Of a stretch of DNA of 64,000 nt, positions 44,618 through 53,013 are shown piece after piece. Within the stretch, counting starts at the first letter, position 1; each line of letters opens with the position of its first letter. Under the pieces are notes generated by a model that had not been told where the DNA came from, did not search any database, and was given only the letters and a program-made list of their open reading frames with translations. The DNA is from an uncultured Algibacter sp. (GTDB lineage Bacteria; Bacteroidota; Bacteroidia; Flavobacteriales; Flavobacteriaceae), in assembly GCA_937958265.1 (NCBI GenBank), contig CALGNX010000005.1:1-64000 (forward strand), in the 5' to 3' direction. A program made the translations under genes and the position numbers.

Positions 44618-46960
44618 CTAACCAAAATCTAAATCTTCTGGAGTTTCTTCTTTCGGGTTATCCTCTACATCGTTATTCTTAGTGCTTTTTGTACAGTCTA
44701 AATTTATTGATAATTTTGTTGGTTTTGTAAATTCTTGTGTTGAAATGTCTAGGTCTGGATTGGCATAACAACTTTTCATGTACAAGCCCCAAATAGGTAG
44801 CGCCATGGATGCGCCTTGACCATAGGTAATGGTTTTAAAGTGCACAGCTCTATCTTCGGCCCCAACCCAAACACCAGTTACTAAATTGGGCACCATACCC
44901 ATAAACCACCCATCACTTTGGTTTTGAGTAGTTCCTGTTTTTCCTGCAATTGGGTTTGTTAACCCATACGGGTAACCTGTTATTATTTCTTTGTATTCTG
45001 CTCTGTAACCAGCCCAATTATGTCTTAACCGCGTACCAGAGCCACCTTGCGTTACACCTTCCATAAGGTTTACTGCTACATAAGCAGTCTCTTCGCTTAC
45101 AACATCACGTGTTTCTGGTTTAAATTGGTATAATAATGTACCATTTTTATCTTCTATAGTAGTTACCATTACCGGTTTAGTGTACACGCCTTGGTTGGCA
45201 AATGCAGCATAGGCGCCTACCATTTCGTAAACGCTAATATCTGGCGTTCCTAAGGCTATGGATGGTACAGGTAATACTTTGGATTCTACGCCTAATTTTT
45301 TTACTAAATCGACCACTGTTTGCGGCCCAACTTTATCCATTAACTGGGCTGTAATCGTGTTTACAGAATTTGCTAAAGCACTTTTTAGAGTTCGTGTACC
45401 CCCGTAATCATCGCCCGAATTTTTTGGGCACCACTCTTCTGTATTACCATATTTATTGGCCTCTATACAAAATGGAACATCTGGAAACTCATCACATGGA
45501 GAGTAATGTAATTGATCGATAGCAGCAGCATAAACAAAAGGTTTAAATGTAGAGCCTACTTGGCGCTTACCCTGCTTAACCATATCGTATTGAAAATGCC
45601 TATAATTAACACCACCAACCCAAGCTTTTACATGCCCCGTTTGCGGGTTCATGGACATCATTCCTGTTCTTAAAAACGACTTATAATAACGCATGGAATC
45701 CATAGGTTTCATAAGTGTATCAACCTCGGAGGCTTTACCATTTTTCCAAGCAAAAACAGTCATTTTAGTGGGTTTATTAAAAGATTTTATAATGTCCTTA
45801 TCTGCTTTTTTTAAATCGTATTTCATGTGCCTCCAACGCTCGGACTGTTTTATACTTCTGTTTAACAAAGCTTTTATTTCCTGGGCTTCCAATTCTAGAA
45901 AAGGTGTTGTTGGGTTTCTTTTAGGTGTATTTTGGTTAAAAAACTCGGCTTGCAAGCGTGGCATGTGTTGTTGTACTGCGTTTTCAGCATAGGTTTGCAT
46001 GCGCGAATCAATGGTGGTATATATAGTTAAACCGTCGTTGTACAAATTCCATTTTGTACCGTCTGGCTTGGGGTTGTTTTTAATCCAATCCTTCATAAAA
46101 CCATCTAAATACCCTCTAAAATAAGTAGCAATACCTTCGCGATGAGATTCTGGCGAGTAGTTTAAATCCAAATCTGTTTTTTGCAGAGAATCTTTAGTTT
46201 TTTCATTTAAATACCCATATTTCTCCATCTGCGACAAAACCACATTACGCCTATTTTTTACACCCTCGGGGTTTCTTCTCGGGTTGTATAAGGCAGAATT
46301 TTTAAACATGCCTACAAGCATGGCAGATTCTTTAACGCTTAAGGCTTTAGGCTCTTTCCCAAAATAAATTCTTGCAGCACTTCTAATACCATCGGCATTG
46401 TTTAAAAAATCGTAAATATTAAAATACTGGGCAATAATTTCTTCTTTAGTGTACTGGCGCTCTAAACGGGTGGCTATAATCCATTCTCTTATTTTTTGAG
46501 ATAGCTTTTCTACAATATTTGCTTTTTCTCTACTATGAAATAGCTGCTTTGCTAATTGCTGCGAAATGGTACTTGCGCCACCTTTTTTACCAAGATAAAC
46601 CGCTGCCCTTAAAGTACCTCTAGCATCAATACCAGAATGCTCCCGAAAGCGTGCATCTTCGGTTGCTATTAAAGCTTCAATAAGGTGTTTTGGCAACTCG
46701 TTAAAACTTATGGGTGTTCTATTATCGTTAAAATAAAATTTACCTAAAGTTTTACCATCAGAAGACATAATTTCGGTGGCTAAATTAGTTCTAGGGTTTT
46801 CCAGTTGTGTGTGGTCTGGCATTTCTCCAAACACGCCCCACGAGGCTAATAAAAACAATAAAACTACCGCTAATATACCCGATAAAAAGACAATCCAAAA
46901 CCAACGTACGTATTTTGAAAAATCTTGAATTCCTTTGGTTTCTTTTCTCGTTTTTGCCAT
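44618..46960 (-). CDS. mrcA: Penicillin-binding protein 1A (bifunctional)
   Basis: 780 residues. A cytoplasmic N-terminus and one membrane helix (about 19-40) are followed by the GT51 glycosyltransferase with catalytic E101 in ATEDARFREHSG and the GASTISQQLAKQL motif. The transpeptidase has the SxxK serine in GSTFKPF (about 467), SVNT, and KTGTTQ (about 670). It polymerises and cross-links peptidoglycan from the inner membrane. It is last of a minus-strand ricT-gldH-PBP1A unit. The acidic C-terminal tail is not conserved. Confidence 0.95.
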   Translation of the reverse strand: MAKTRKETKGIQDFSKYVRWFWIVFLSGILAVVLLFLLASWGVFGEMPDHTQLENPRTNLATEIMSSDGKTLGKFYFNDNRTPISFNELPKHLIEALIATEDARFREHSGIDARGTLRAAVYLGKKGGASTISQQLAKQLFHSREKANIVEKLSQKIREWIIATRLERQYTKEEIIAQYFNIYDFLNNADGIRSAARIYFGKEPKALSVKESAMLVGMFKNSALYNPRRNPEGVKNRRNVVLSQMEKYGYLNEKTKDSLQKTDLDLNYSPESHREGIATYFRGYLDGFMKDWIKNNPKPDGTKWNLYNDGLTIYTTIDSRMQTYAENAVQQHMPRLQAEFFNQNTPKRNPTTPFLELEAQEIKALLNRSIKQSERWRHMKYDLKKADKDIIKSFNKPTKMTVFAWKNGKASEVDTLMKPMDSMRYYKSFLRTGMMSMNPQTGHVKAWVGGVNYRHFQYDMVKQGKRQVGSTFKPFVYAAAIDQLHYSPCDEFPDVPFCIEANKYGNTEEWCPKNSGDDYGGTRTLKSALANSVNTITAQLMDKVGPQTVVDLVKKLGVESKVLPVPSIALGTPDISVYEMVGAYAAFANQGVYTKPVMVTTIEDKNGTLLYQFKPETRDVVSEETAYVAVNLMEGVTQGGSGTRLRHNWAGYRAEYKEIITGYPYGLTNPIAGKTGTTQNQSDGWFMGMVPNLVTGVWVGAEDRAVHFKTITYGQGASMALPIWGLYMKSCYANPDLDISTQEFTKPTKLSINLDCTKSTKNNDVEDNPKEETPEDLDFG

Positions 46961-47011
46961 TTTTTAAATCCCTTAAGCACTAAATACATTGCGTATTTAA
47001 AGTTATGTAAT

Positions 47012-47500
47012 TTATTTTATAATTGGGTTTTCAATTCTAAATCCTACATCGGTAATACCCTCTAATTGCACAACACCATAAACTTTGCCACTTTCCCGCA
47101 TGGCGTGTTGAATATTTACGGTGTATGTGCCGCCCTCATTAAAAATAACGTTTTCCTTATACCACAATTTATTTTCCTTTACACTACTGTTGCCAGATCC
47201 TAAAAATTTTCCGTTTGGTTCTGCCATACGATACTCTAAAGTATCTGTAACTGTTTTACCATGCGGAAAGACCATTTCTACAATTAAAAATAAATTACTG
47301 TATTTGTATGCGCTTGTATTTCTTAAATTAACAAACAAATTATATGCATTGGTAGAATCTGGCGGGTTTACATTAAAACTAACTACGCTGTCCTTGTGCC
47401 ATGTGTTTGGTAGCGGCTTATATACATCGAATACCCGATTAGAATCGCAAGAAACCAAGGCAACCGTAACCATAAAAAAAAGCAATTTACTTCTCAACAT
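47012..47500 (-). CDS. gldH: Gliding-motility lipoprotein GldH
   Basis: 162 residues from the ATG at 47498-47500; longer in-frame starts lie inside ricT. The lipobox is LVSC (MLRSKLLFFMVTVALVSC), followed by the GldH body (FDVYKPLPNTWHKDSVVSFNVN, FPHGKTVTDTLEYRMAEPNGKFLGSG, VQLEGITDVGFRIE). GldH is an essential gliding lipoprotein in Flavobacterium. It overlaps the ricT end by 14 bases and lies 51 bases before PBP1A. With a T9SS C-terminal domain in the window, the organism probably glides or at least has the secretion system. Confidence 0.93.
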   Translation of the reverse strand: MLRSKLLFFMVTVALVSCDSNRVFDVYKPLPNTWHKDSVVSFNVNPPDSTNAYNLFVNLRNTSAYKYSNLFLIVEMVFPHGKTVTDTLEYRMAEPNGKFLGSGNSSVKENKLWYKENVIFNEGGTYTVNIQHAMRESGKVYGVVQLEGITDVGFRIENPIIK

Positions 47501-48779
47501 TTTTAGTGTTTTGTGGTTTTCTTTTATTGTTTTTTCTCCGCTTATTTTTGGCAGTAGTTTTATTAGGTGTAGCACGCTTGTTAGACGTTTCATCTTTACC
47601 ATTTGTTACCGTTCTATTAGGCTTTTGGGTCCTATTTCCCTGCCCACTTCTGCGCTTATTAGATTTACGTTTAACGTTACGCTTCGGATTATCAAAACGT
47701 GTTAAACTATCTTGGCCAACAACATTCTCAAAAACCTCTTTAGTATCTTCTTCAGCAATTTCCAAGGCATACATCTCAAGGCTTGCTACTTTTTTCTTTT
47801 GTTTATTTACTGCAATAATCTCATTGGCTTGAGTGGTTGTTATTTTATGCCAGTTCATCCATTCGCCCTCGTAGGCAAACCACATATGCCCTTTAAAAAT
47901 ATCGGTTTTTTGACATACGGCTGTACCTTTTTCCGTGTATAATTTTACATCTGTTTTAGGAAAACTCTTTAAAGCATCTAAATACGTATCAAGCTCGTAA
48001 TTTAAACAACACTTAAGTTTACCGCATTGGCCTGCCAGTTTTTGTGGGTTTAAGGATAATTGTTGGTAACGTGCCGCAGAAGTACTTACAGACCTAAAAT
48101 CTGTTAACCAAGTAGAACAGCATAACTCGCGACCACAAGAACCAATACCACCCAATCGGGCTGCCTCCTGCCTAAAGCCTACCTGGCGCATTTCTATACG
48201 CGTTCTAAACTCGCGGGCAAAAACCTTTATTAACTCACGAAAATCCACACGCTCTTCAGCAGTATAGTAAAAAGTTGCTTTACTGGCATCGCCTTGAAAT
48301 TCGATATCCGAAATTTTCATTTGAAGTTTCAAATCAATAGCAAACTGGCGCGCCTTAACCTTCATAGGCTCCTCTTTATCGCGCGCAGCAGACCAAATAT
48401 CAATATCCTTTTGGTTTGCCTTGCGGTAAATTTTTAAAGCATCTTTGGCGTTTTCTTTAATATTTTTGCGTTTCATTTGTACACGCACCAACTCGCCCGT
48501 TAAAGTTACCATACCAATATCATGACCTGTTGCGGCCTGTGTGGCCACAAGATCACCAATACTTAGTGTTAAATTTTCAGTATTATTATAATATTCCTTT
48601 CTACCATTTTTATAACGTACTTCAACCCAACTAAAAGGTTTTTCCCCGTTTGGTAACGACATATTTGATAACCAATCGAAAACGGTTAATTTATTACAAC
48701 TATCTGTACCACAAGTACCGTTGTTTTTGCAACCCTTTGGAGAGCCGCCATCTTTAGTGGAGCAACTTGCGCAAGCCAT
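47487..48779 (-). CDS. ricT: PSP1-domain protein RicT
   Basis: 430 residues. The N-terminus is rich in cysteine (ACASCSTKDGGSPKGC, then GTCGTDSC). The PSP1 domain follows, with the further cysteine clusters CGRELCCSTW and QCGKLKCCLNYE typical of RicT. The C-terminus (about 350-430) is a long basic tail of K, N, R and T repeats. RicT (YaaT) is part of the RicA-RicF-RicT iron-sulfur complex that affects RNase Y and phosphorelay in Bacillus; its role in Bacteroidota is not known. It overlaps gldH by 14 bases. Confidence 0.93.
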   Translation of the reverse strand: MACASCSTKDGGSPKGCKNNGTCGTDSCNKLTVFDWLSNMSLPNGEKPFSWVEVRYKNGRKEYYNNTENLTLSIGDLVATQAATGHDIGMVTLTGELVRVQMKRKNIKENAKDALKIYRKANQKDIDIWSAARDKEEPMKVKARQFAIDLKLQMKISDIEFQGDASKATFYYTAEERVDFRELIKVFAREFRTRIEMRQVGFRQEAARLGGIGSCGRELCCSTWLTDFRSVSTSAARYQQLSLNPQKLAGQCGKLKCCLNYELDTYLDALKSFPKTDVKLYTEKGTAVCQKTDIFKGHMWFAYEGEWMNWHKITTTQANEIIAVNKQKKKVASLEMYALEIAEEDTKEVFENVVGQDSLTRFDNPKRNVKRKSNKRRSGQGNRTQKPNRTVTNGKDETSNKRATPNKTTAKNKRRKNNKRKPQNTKNVEK

Positions 48780-49232
48780 ATATTTTATATAAATTGATTC
48801 CTAACAGCACAAATACACTGCAGGAAGATGATTAATAACTCTTTTTAAATCGTATAGTATCTAAAAATCGAATACCGAAATTTAATTAAAATAATTTTAA
48901 TTAAAAACTATATTAATGGTGGTAAATATAAGGTTATTATAAGAGATTGTAAAGTTTAGAATTCCTAAATTAAAATCAACCTTCAATTTAAGTTTTATAA
49001 CACTGGCACAATAAATTTTATAAAGAAACAAGATATTAACACAGCATAAATTAGCCCTACCATTTTGTGTGGCTTAGAAGACTCAACACCTTTACCATAA
49101 ATTTTATTATGAAGTAAAAAATACTACTTTAAAGTATAAAACAAAATGCCTAAAAAAAACCAAATAAAATAATATGCAATTAAATTTTGTATAATTTAAA
49201 CCCCGTTATACCTAAAAAGCTTGAGCTCGAGT
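48780..49232. other. Intergenic region, nothing recognised
   Basis: 453 AT-rich bases between the ricT start and the trhO stop. The only odd spot is a near-palindromic CTTGAGCTCGAG close to the trhO end (about 49220-49231), which may help termination. Confidence 0.5.
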
Positions 49233-50303
49233 TTATGATTTGTTTGGAAATTTATCAAAAATATTTCTCAAATCTTTCTTGTGCGGCAAATGGTCTGCAC
49301 GCCCTTTCTTAAAAATATCATTACTATTAGCCTGCCCTTTTCTAAGTTCCTTTTGGGCTTCAAAAGGCAATGCATGTATAGTTTTACAAGCTTCAGAGCA
49401 GCAATTATTCATTTCTGCCTTACAAGTCTCACACTGTATAAATAACAGGTGGCACGCATCGTTTGCACAATTGGTATGCGTATCAAAAGGACTTCCACAT
49501 TGGTGGCACTGCGCAATTACATCGTCACTAATACGTTCGGCGCGCCTATCATCAAAAACAAAATTCTGACCCATAAATTTATTTTCTAAACCCTGGTCCT
49601 TAACTTGCCTTGTATACTCTATAATCCCGCCTTCTAACTGAAATACATTCTTAAAACCCTTGTGTTTAAAATAAGCACTAGCCTTTTCACATCTTATACC
49701 ACCGGTACAATACATAACCAAATTCTTATCGTCCTTATGGTTTTTTAAATCATCTTCAATAATATCTAGCGACTCCCTAAAAGTATCAACATCTGGCGTT
49801 ACTGCGTTTTTAAAATGCCCAATTTCACTCTCATAATGGTTTCGCATATCCACCAAAACAGTATCATCATCATCTATAAGCATATTAAACTTTTCTGCAT
49901 CAACATGCACACCAATATTGGTAACATCAAAAGCATCATCATTCAAACCATCGGCCACAATTTTATGCCGCACTTTAATTTTCAGCTTTAAAAACGACAT
50001 ATTATCCTGGGCTACAGCAATATTCAAACGAATATCCTTAAGAAAATCGATAGTATCCAAATATGCTTTAAAATCATTAAAGCGCTCTGCAGGTAAAGAC
50101 AATTGTGCATTAATACCTTCTTTAGCCACATAAATACGCCCTAAAACATCCAACGCATGCCAGGCTATAAATAGTTTATCTCTAAATTTTTGAGGGTCTG
50201 AAATTTTCGCATATTGGTAAAACGATAGTGTTAAGCGATCTTTACCAGCTTTCTCAATTAACGCAGTGCGCTCCATGGCGCTTAATTTATTGTACAGTTG
50301 CAT
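49233..50303 (-). CDS. trhO: tRNA uridine(34) hydroxylase TrhO
   Basis: 356 residues. An acylphosphatase-like N-domain is followed by a rhodanese domain with the active-site loop CTGGIRCEKA (C199 catalytic, C205) and a C-terminal zinc-binding cysteine set (CHQCGSPFDTHTNCANDAC, CETCKAEMNNCC). It hydroxylates uridine-34 in tRNA as a step toward mo5U/cmo5U. Normal length. A dispersed repeat lies 74 bases upstream of its ATG, in the gap shared with recA. Confidence 0.94.
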   Translation of the reverse strand: MQLYNKLSAMERTALIEKAGKDRLTLSFYQYAKISDPQKFRDKLFIAWHALDVLGRIYVAKEGINAQLSLPAERFNDFKAYLDTIDFLKDIRLNIAVAQDNMSFLKLKIKVRHKIVADGLNDDAFDVTNIGVHVDAEKFNMLIDDDDTVLVDMRNHYESEIGHFKNAVTPDVDTFRESLDIIEDDLKNHKDDKNLVMYCTGGIRCEKASAYFKHKGFKNVFQLEGGIIEYTRQVKDQGLENKFMGQNFVFDDRRAERISDDVIAQCHQCGSPFDTHTNCANDACHLLFIQCETCKAEMNNCCSEACKTIHALPFEAQKELRKGQANSNDIFKKGRADHLPHKKDLRNIFDKFPNKS

Positions 50304-50377
50304 GCTATACTAATTTTAAGGTTATAAAGTTATTTTAAGCACAAATATACAACATCTAAACACTATTAAAAATTTGG

Positions 50378-50464
50378 GCGCTACCACAAGGGTCGGGCTT
50401 TACGTTACAAGTCCGCGCACCTCCAAAAGTCGGGCTGTGGGCTTTTCTCTACAATCCCTAGCGC
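50378..50464 (-). repeat. Dispersed structured repeat, copy 4 (cassette B, compensated ends)
   Basis: 87 bp on the minus strand. It starts GCGCTAGGGATTG and ends GGTAGCGC, whereas the other copies have GCGTTA and TAACGC. One base has changed at each end so that the pairing is restored (T-A to C-G). The interior matches copy 3, with short insertions and deletions. It lies in the 369-base divergent gap between trhO and recA. Confidence 0.88.
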
Positions 50465-50672
50465 AAAAACATGTACCAACCCATTAACTAGAATTAAACA
50501 TAAAGCCAACTTAGTTAAGGGGTTAACACTGTAAAACATAAATAATTAAAAACAAGCTTCATTTATTTCAACATATAATAAGTTTATCCTTTTTATTGTT
50601 GAAAATTATTATTGTAGCCCGAGAAAAGATATAGTATTTTAGCATATATTTTCACAGAAAAAATAAAAAAAA

Positions 50673-51689
50673 ATGAGCACCGACAAAGAGAAAGAATCAA
50701 AACTAAAAGCATTACAACTCACCTTAGATAAACTAGACAAAGCTTACGGAAAAGGAACCGTAATGAAAATGAGCGATTCTGCCATAGTAGATGTAGAATC
50801 CATACCATCAGGCTCCTTAGGGCTAGATATTGCTTTGGGCGTTGGTGGTTATCCGCGCGGTCGTGTTATTGAAATTTATGGACCAGAGTCCTCTGGTAAA
50901 ACAACCTTAACATTACACGCCATTGCAGAAGCACAAAAAACAGGAGGTATAGCAGCATTTATTGATGCCGAACATGCCTTCGATCGTTTTTATGCTGAAA
51001 AGCTAGGTGTTGATATTGATAATTTAATTATCTCGCAACCCGATAATGGCGAGCAAGCCTTAGAAATTGCCGATAACTTAATCCGCTCTGGCGCTATTGA
51101 TATTGTTGTTGTAGATTCCGTTGCTGCCTTAACTCCAAAAAGTGAAATTGAAGGCGAAATGGGCGACTCAAAAATGGGACTTCATGCGCGACTTATGTCT
51201 CAGGCACTAAGAAAACTTACCGCCTCCATAAGTAAAACAAACTGTACCGTTATTTTTATTAACCAATTACGTGAAAAAATTGGCGTTATGTTTGGCAACC
51301 CAGAAACAACAACAGGTGGTAATGCACTAAAATTTTACGCCTCTGTACGTTTAGATATAAGACGATCCACACAAATAAAAGGTACAGACGGTAATGTAAT
51401 GGGTAATAAAACCCGTGTTAAAGTGGTAAAAAATAAAGTAGCACCACCTTTTAGATTAGCCGAATTCGATATTATGTATGGCGAAGGCGTTTCTAAAGTA
51501 GGTGAAATTTTAGATTTAGCAGTAGAGCACGAAATTGTAAAGAAAAGCGGATCATGGTTTAGTTACGACGAAACTAAACTAGGGCAAGGCCGAGATGCTG
51601 TAAAAGTAATTATTAAAGATAATCCAGAACTTATGGACGAGCTTGATGGCAAAGTAAGAGCCATAGTAGCCGAACAGCAACAACAGTAA
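50673..51689 (+). CDS. recA: Recombinase A
   Basis: 338 residues, intact. It has Walker A GPESSGKT at 70-77, [18 protein letters not shown] (Walker B), the L2 loop [22 protein letters not shown] and [18 protein letters not shown]. It catalyses strand exchange and SOS induction. A rho-independent terminator follows. No intein and no RecX neighbour. The upstream gap carries a dispersed repeat and shows no obvious SOS box that I can identify in Bacteroidota. Confidence 0.98.
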   Translation: MSTDKEKESKLKALQLTLDKLDKAYGKGTVMKMSDSAIVDVESIPSGSLGLDIALGVGGYPRGRVIEIYGPESSGKTTLTLHAIAEAQKTGGIAAFIDAEHAFDRFYAEKLGVDIDNLIISQPDNGEQALEIADNLIRSGAIDIVVVDSVAALTPKSEIEGEMGDSKMGLHARLMSQALRKLTASISKTNCTVIFINQLREKIGVMFGNPETTTGGNALKFYASVRLDIRRSTQIKGTDGNVMGNKTRVKVVKNKVAPPFRLAEFDIMYGEGVSKVGEILDLAVEHEIVKKSGSWFSYDETKLGQGRDAVKVIIKDNPELMDELDGKVRAIVAEQQQQ

Positions 51690-51713
51690 TCCTGCCAAAA
51701 ACACAAACTATTT

Positions 51714-51743
51714 AAAATCCCGTTAATTCGGGATTTTTTTTTT
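51714..51743 (+). terminator. recA terminator
   Basis: A 9-bp stem (AAAATCCCG at 51714-51722 with 51729-51737), a 6-nt loop and a T run to 51743. It lies 25 bases after the recA stop. The rest of the 337-base gap to 52027 holds nothing I recognise. Confidence 0.85.
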
Positions 51744-52026
51744 GCTTAACCTCATCCTTTACTTTCCTCAGCCAGCAATATTAAGTTTTCACAAACTCCA
51801 AACACCCAAAAACTAAGCTACTTTTTTAATATATCTTCAAAAATAACAAGCCATAAATTACTTAAAACAAAACCCTACGCAACCTTTATATAATTATTGC
51901 ATCTTACTTAAAAACACGATCCCAAAATAAAGAACAACAAAAGCCAACACACGTATTAAACTAATAAACAACAACTTAATAAAATATTAAGCACACTAAA
52001 TTATTACATCCCTCAATTAATTTATT

Positions 52027-52443
52027 ATGAAAAAGATACTATTTCTTTGTTTAACTCTTGTAATTTTCTCATCTTGTAGTATAAATAAAGACAACACAAC
52101 TTTTAGTGTTGAAATTTTAGCAGTTGAAAGCGTAGATATTCCTGATACTTTTGAATTGGGCGAAACCTACCCTATTACTGTTTCCTATTTACGACCAACG
52201 ACATGCCATTCATTTAAAGAATTCTATTATTTAAAAGAAAATAATGAACGTACTGTAGCACCAATAAATTATGTCTTTGAAGACGACACGTGCGAAAACA
52301 CGCAAAATAACACCTTAACAGAATCTACTTTTAACTTTAAAGTTACTAGTAATGGATCTTATATTTTTAAATTTTGGCAAGGTAAAGGCACAGACGGCGA
52401 ATCGCAATTTTTAGTTATTGAAGTACCAGTTATTCAACTATAA
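52027..52443 (+). CDS. Small lipoprotein upstream of the sigma factor
   Basis: 138 residues with signal peptide and lipobox (LVIFSSC, lipidated C18), then a beta-rich mature domain (FELGETYPITVSYLRPTTCHSFKEFYYLKEN, GSYIFKFWQGKGTDGESQF) that resembles an Ig-like fold. The two cysteines at about 60 and 89 could form a disulfide. No family assigned. It lies 27 bases before the ECF sigma gene and may belong to that operon, perhaps as a signal or target of the envelope stress system. Confidence 0.7.
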   Translation: MKKILFLCLTLVIFSSCSINKDNTTFSVEILAVESVDIPDTFELGETYPITVSYLRPTTCHSFKEFYYLKENNERTVAPINYVFEDDTCENTQNNTLTESTFNFKVTSNGSYIFKFWQGKGTDGESQFLVIEVPVIQL

Positions 52444-52470
52444 TTAATACTTGTTAAACCTCTATTTAAA

Positions 52471-53013
52471 TTGAGTTTAGAAAAACTTATTAAAAACTGC
52501 AAAGCTAATAACACTAAGGCACAGGGTGAGTTATACCAACTCTACTCAAATAAATTATTTGCTATTTGTTTAAAATATTCACGTAATTATGCCGAAGCAC
52601 AAGATAATTTACAAGACGCATTTTTAATTATTTTTAAAAAAATAAATCAATACGAAAATAAAGGTTCTTTTGAGGGTTGGATAAAACGCATAACCATAAA
52701 CAACATATTACAACGCTACCGAAAAGATAAAGTTTTTGACATTATAAATGAAAACACTGCAAAAGACATTGAGATTGAAGTAGATGAAGACACTGTTTCT
52801 ATTGATTTTCTTTTAAAAATCATACAAGAATTACCAAATAGATACCGATTAGTTTTTAATCTTTACGTTTTAGATGGCTACTCTCATAAACAAATAGCGA
52901 AGCTTTTAGATATAAACATAGGTACATCAAAATCGAACTTAGCAAGAGCTAGACAAATTTTAAAACGAACTATAGACCAGCATAATACAACACAACGTTC
53001 TCAATCTTTATAA
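52471..53013 (+). CDS. ECF-family RNA polymerase sigma factor (TTG start)
   Basis: 180 residues. The only available start in the right place is the TTG at 52471, 27 bases after the lipoprotein stop. Sigma region 2 (about 22-90; LYSNKLFAICLKYSRNYAEAQDNLQDAFLIIFKKINQYENKGSFEGWIKRITINNILQ) includes the typical A-E-A-Q-D-N-L-Q-D-A-F. Region 4 (about 120-170; LPNRYRLVFNLYVLDGYSHKQIAKLLDINIGTSKSNLARAR) is complete. It is followed with no gap by the anti-sigma/barrel gene, which is the likely inhibitor. Confidence 0.92.
   Translation: MSLEKLIKNCKANNTKAQGELYQLYSNKLFAICLKYSRNYAEAQDNLQDAFLIIFKKINQYENKGSFEGWIKRITINNILQRYRKDKVFDIINENTAKDIEIEVDEDTVSIDFLLKIIQELPNRYRLVFNLYVLDGYSHKQIAKLLDINIGTSKSNLARARQILKRTIDQHNTTQRSQSL

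Noticed and set aside
47121-47705. Plus-strand 194-codon frame across gldH and ricT
   Set aside because: Antisense to two well-supported genes; hydrophobic only because it mirrors charged codons.
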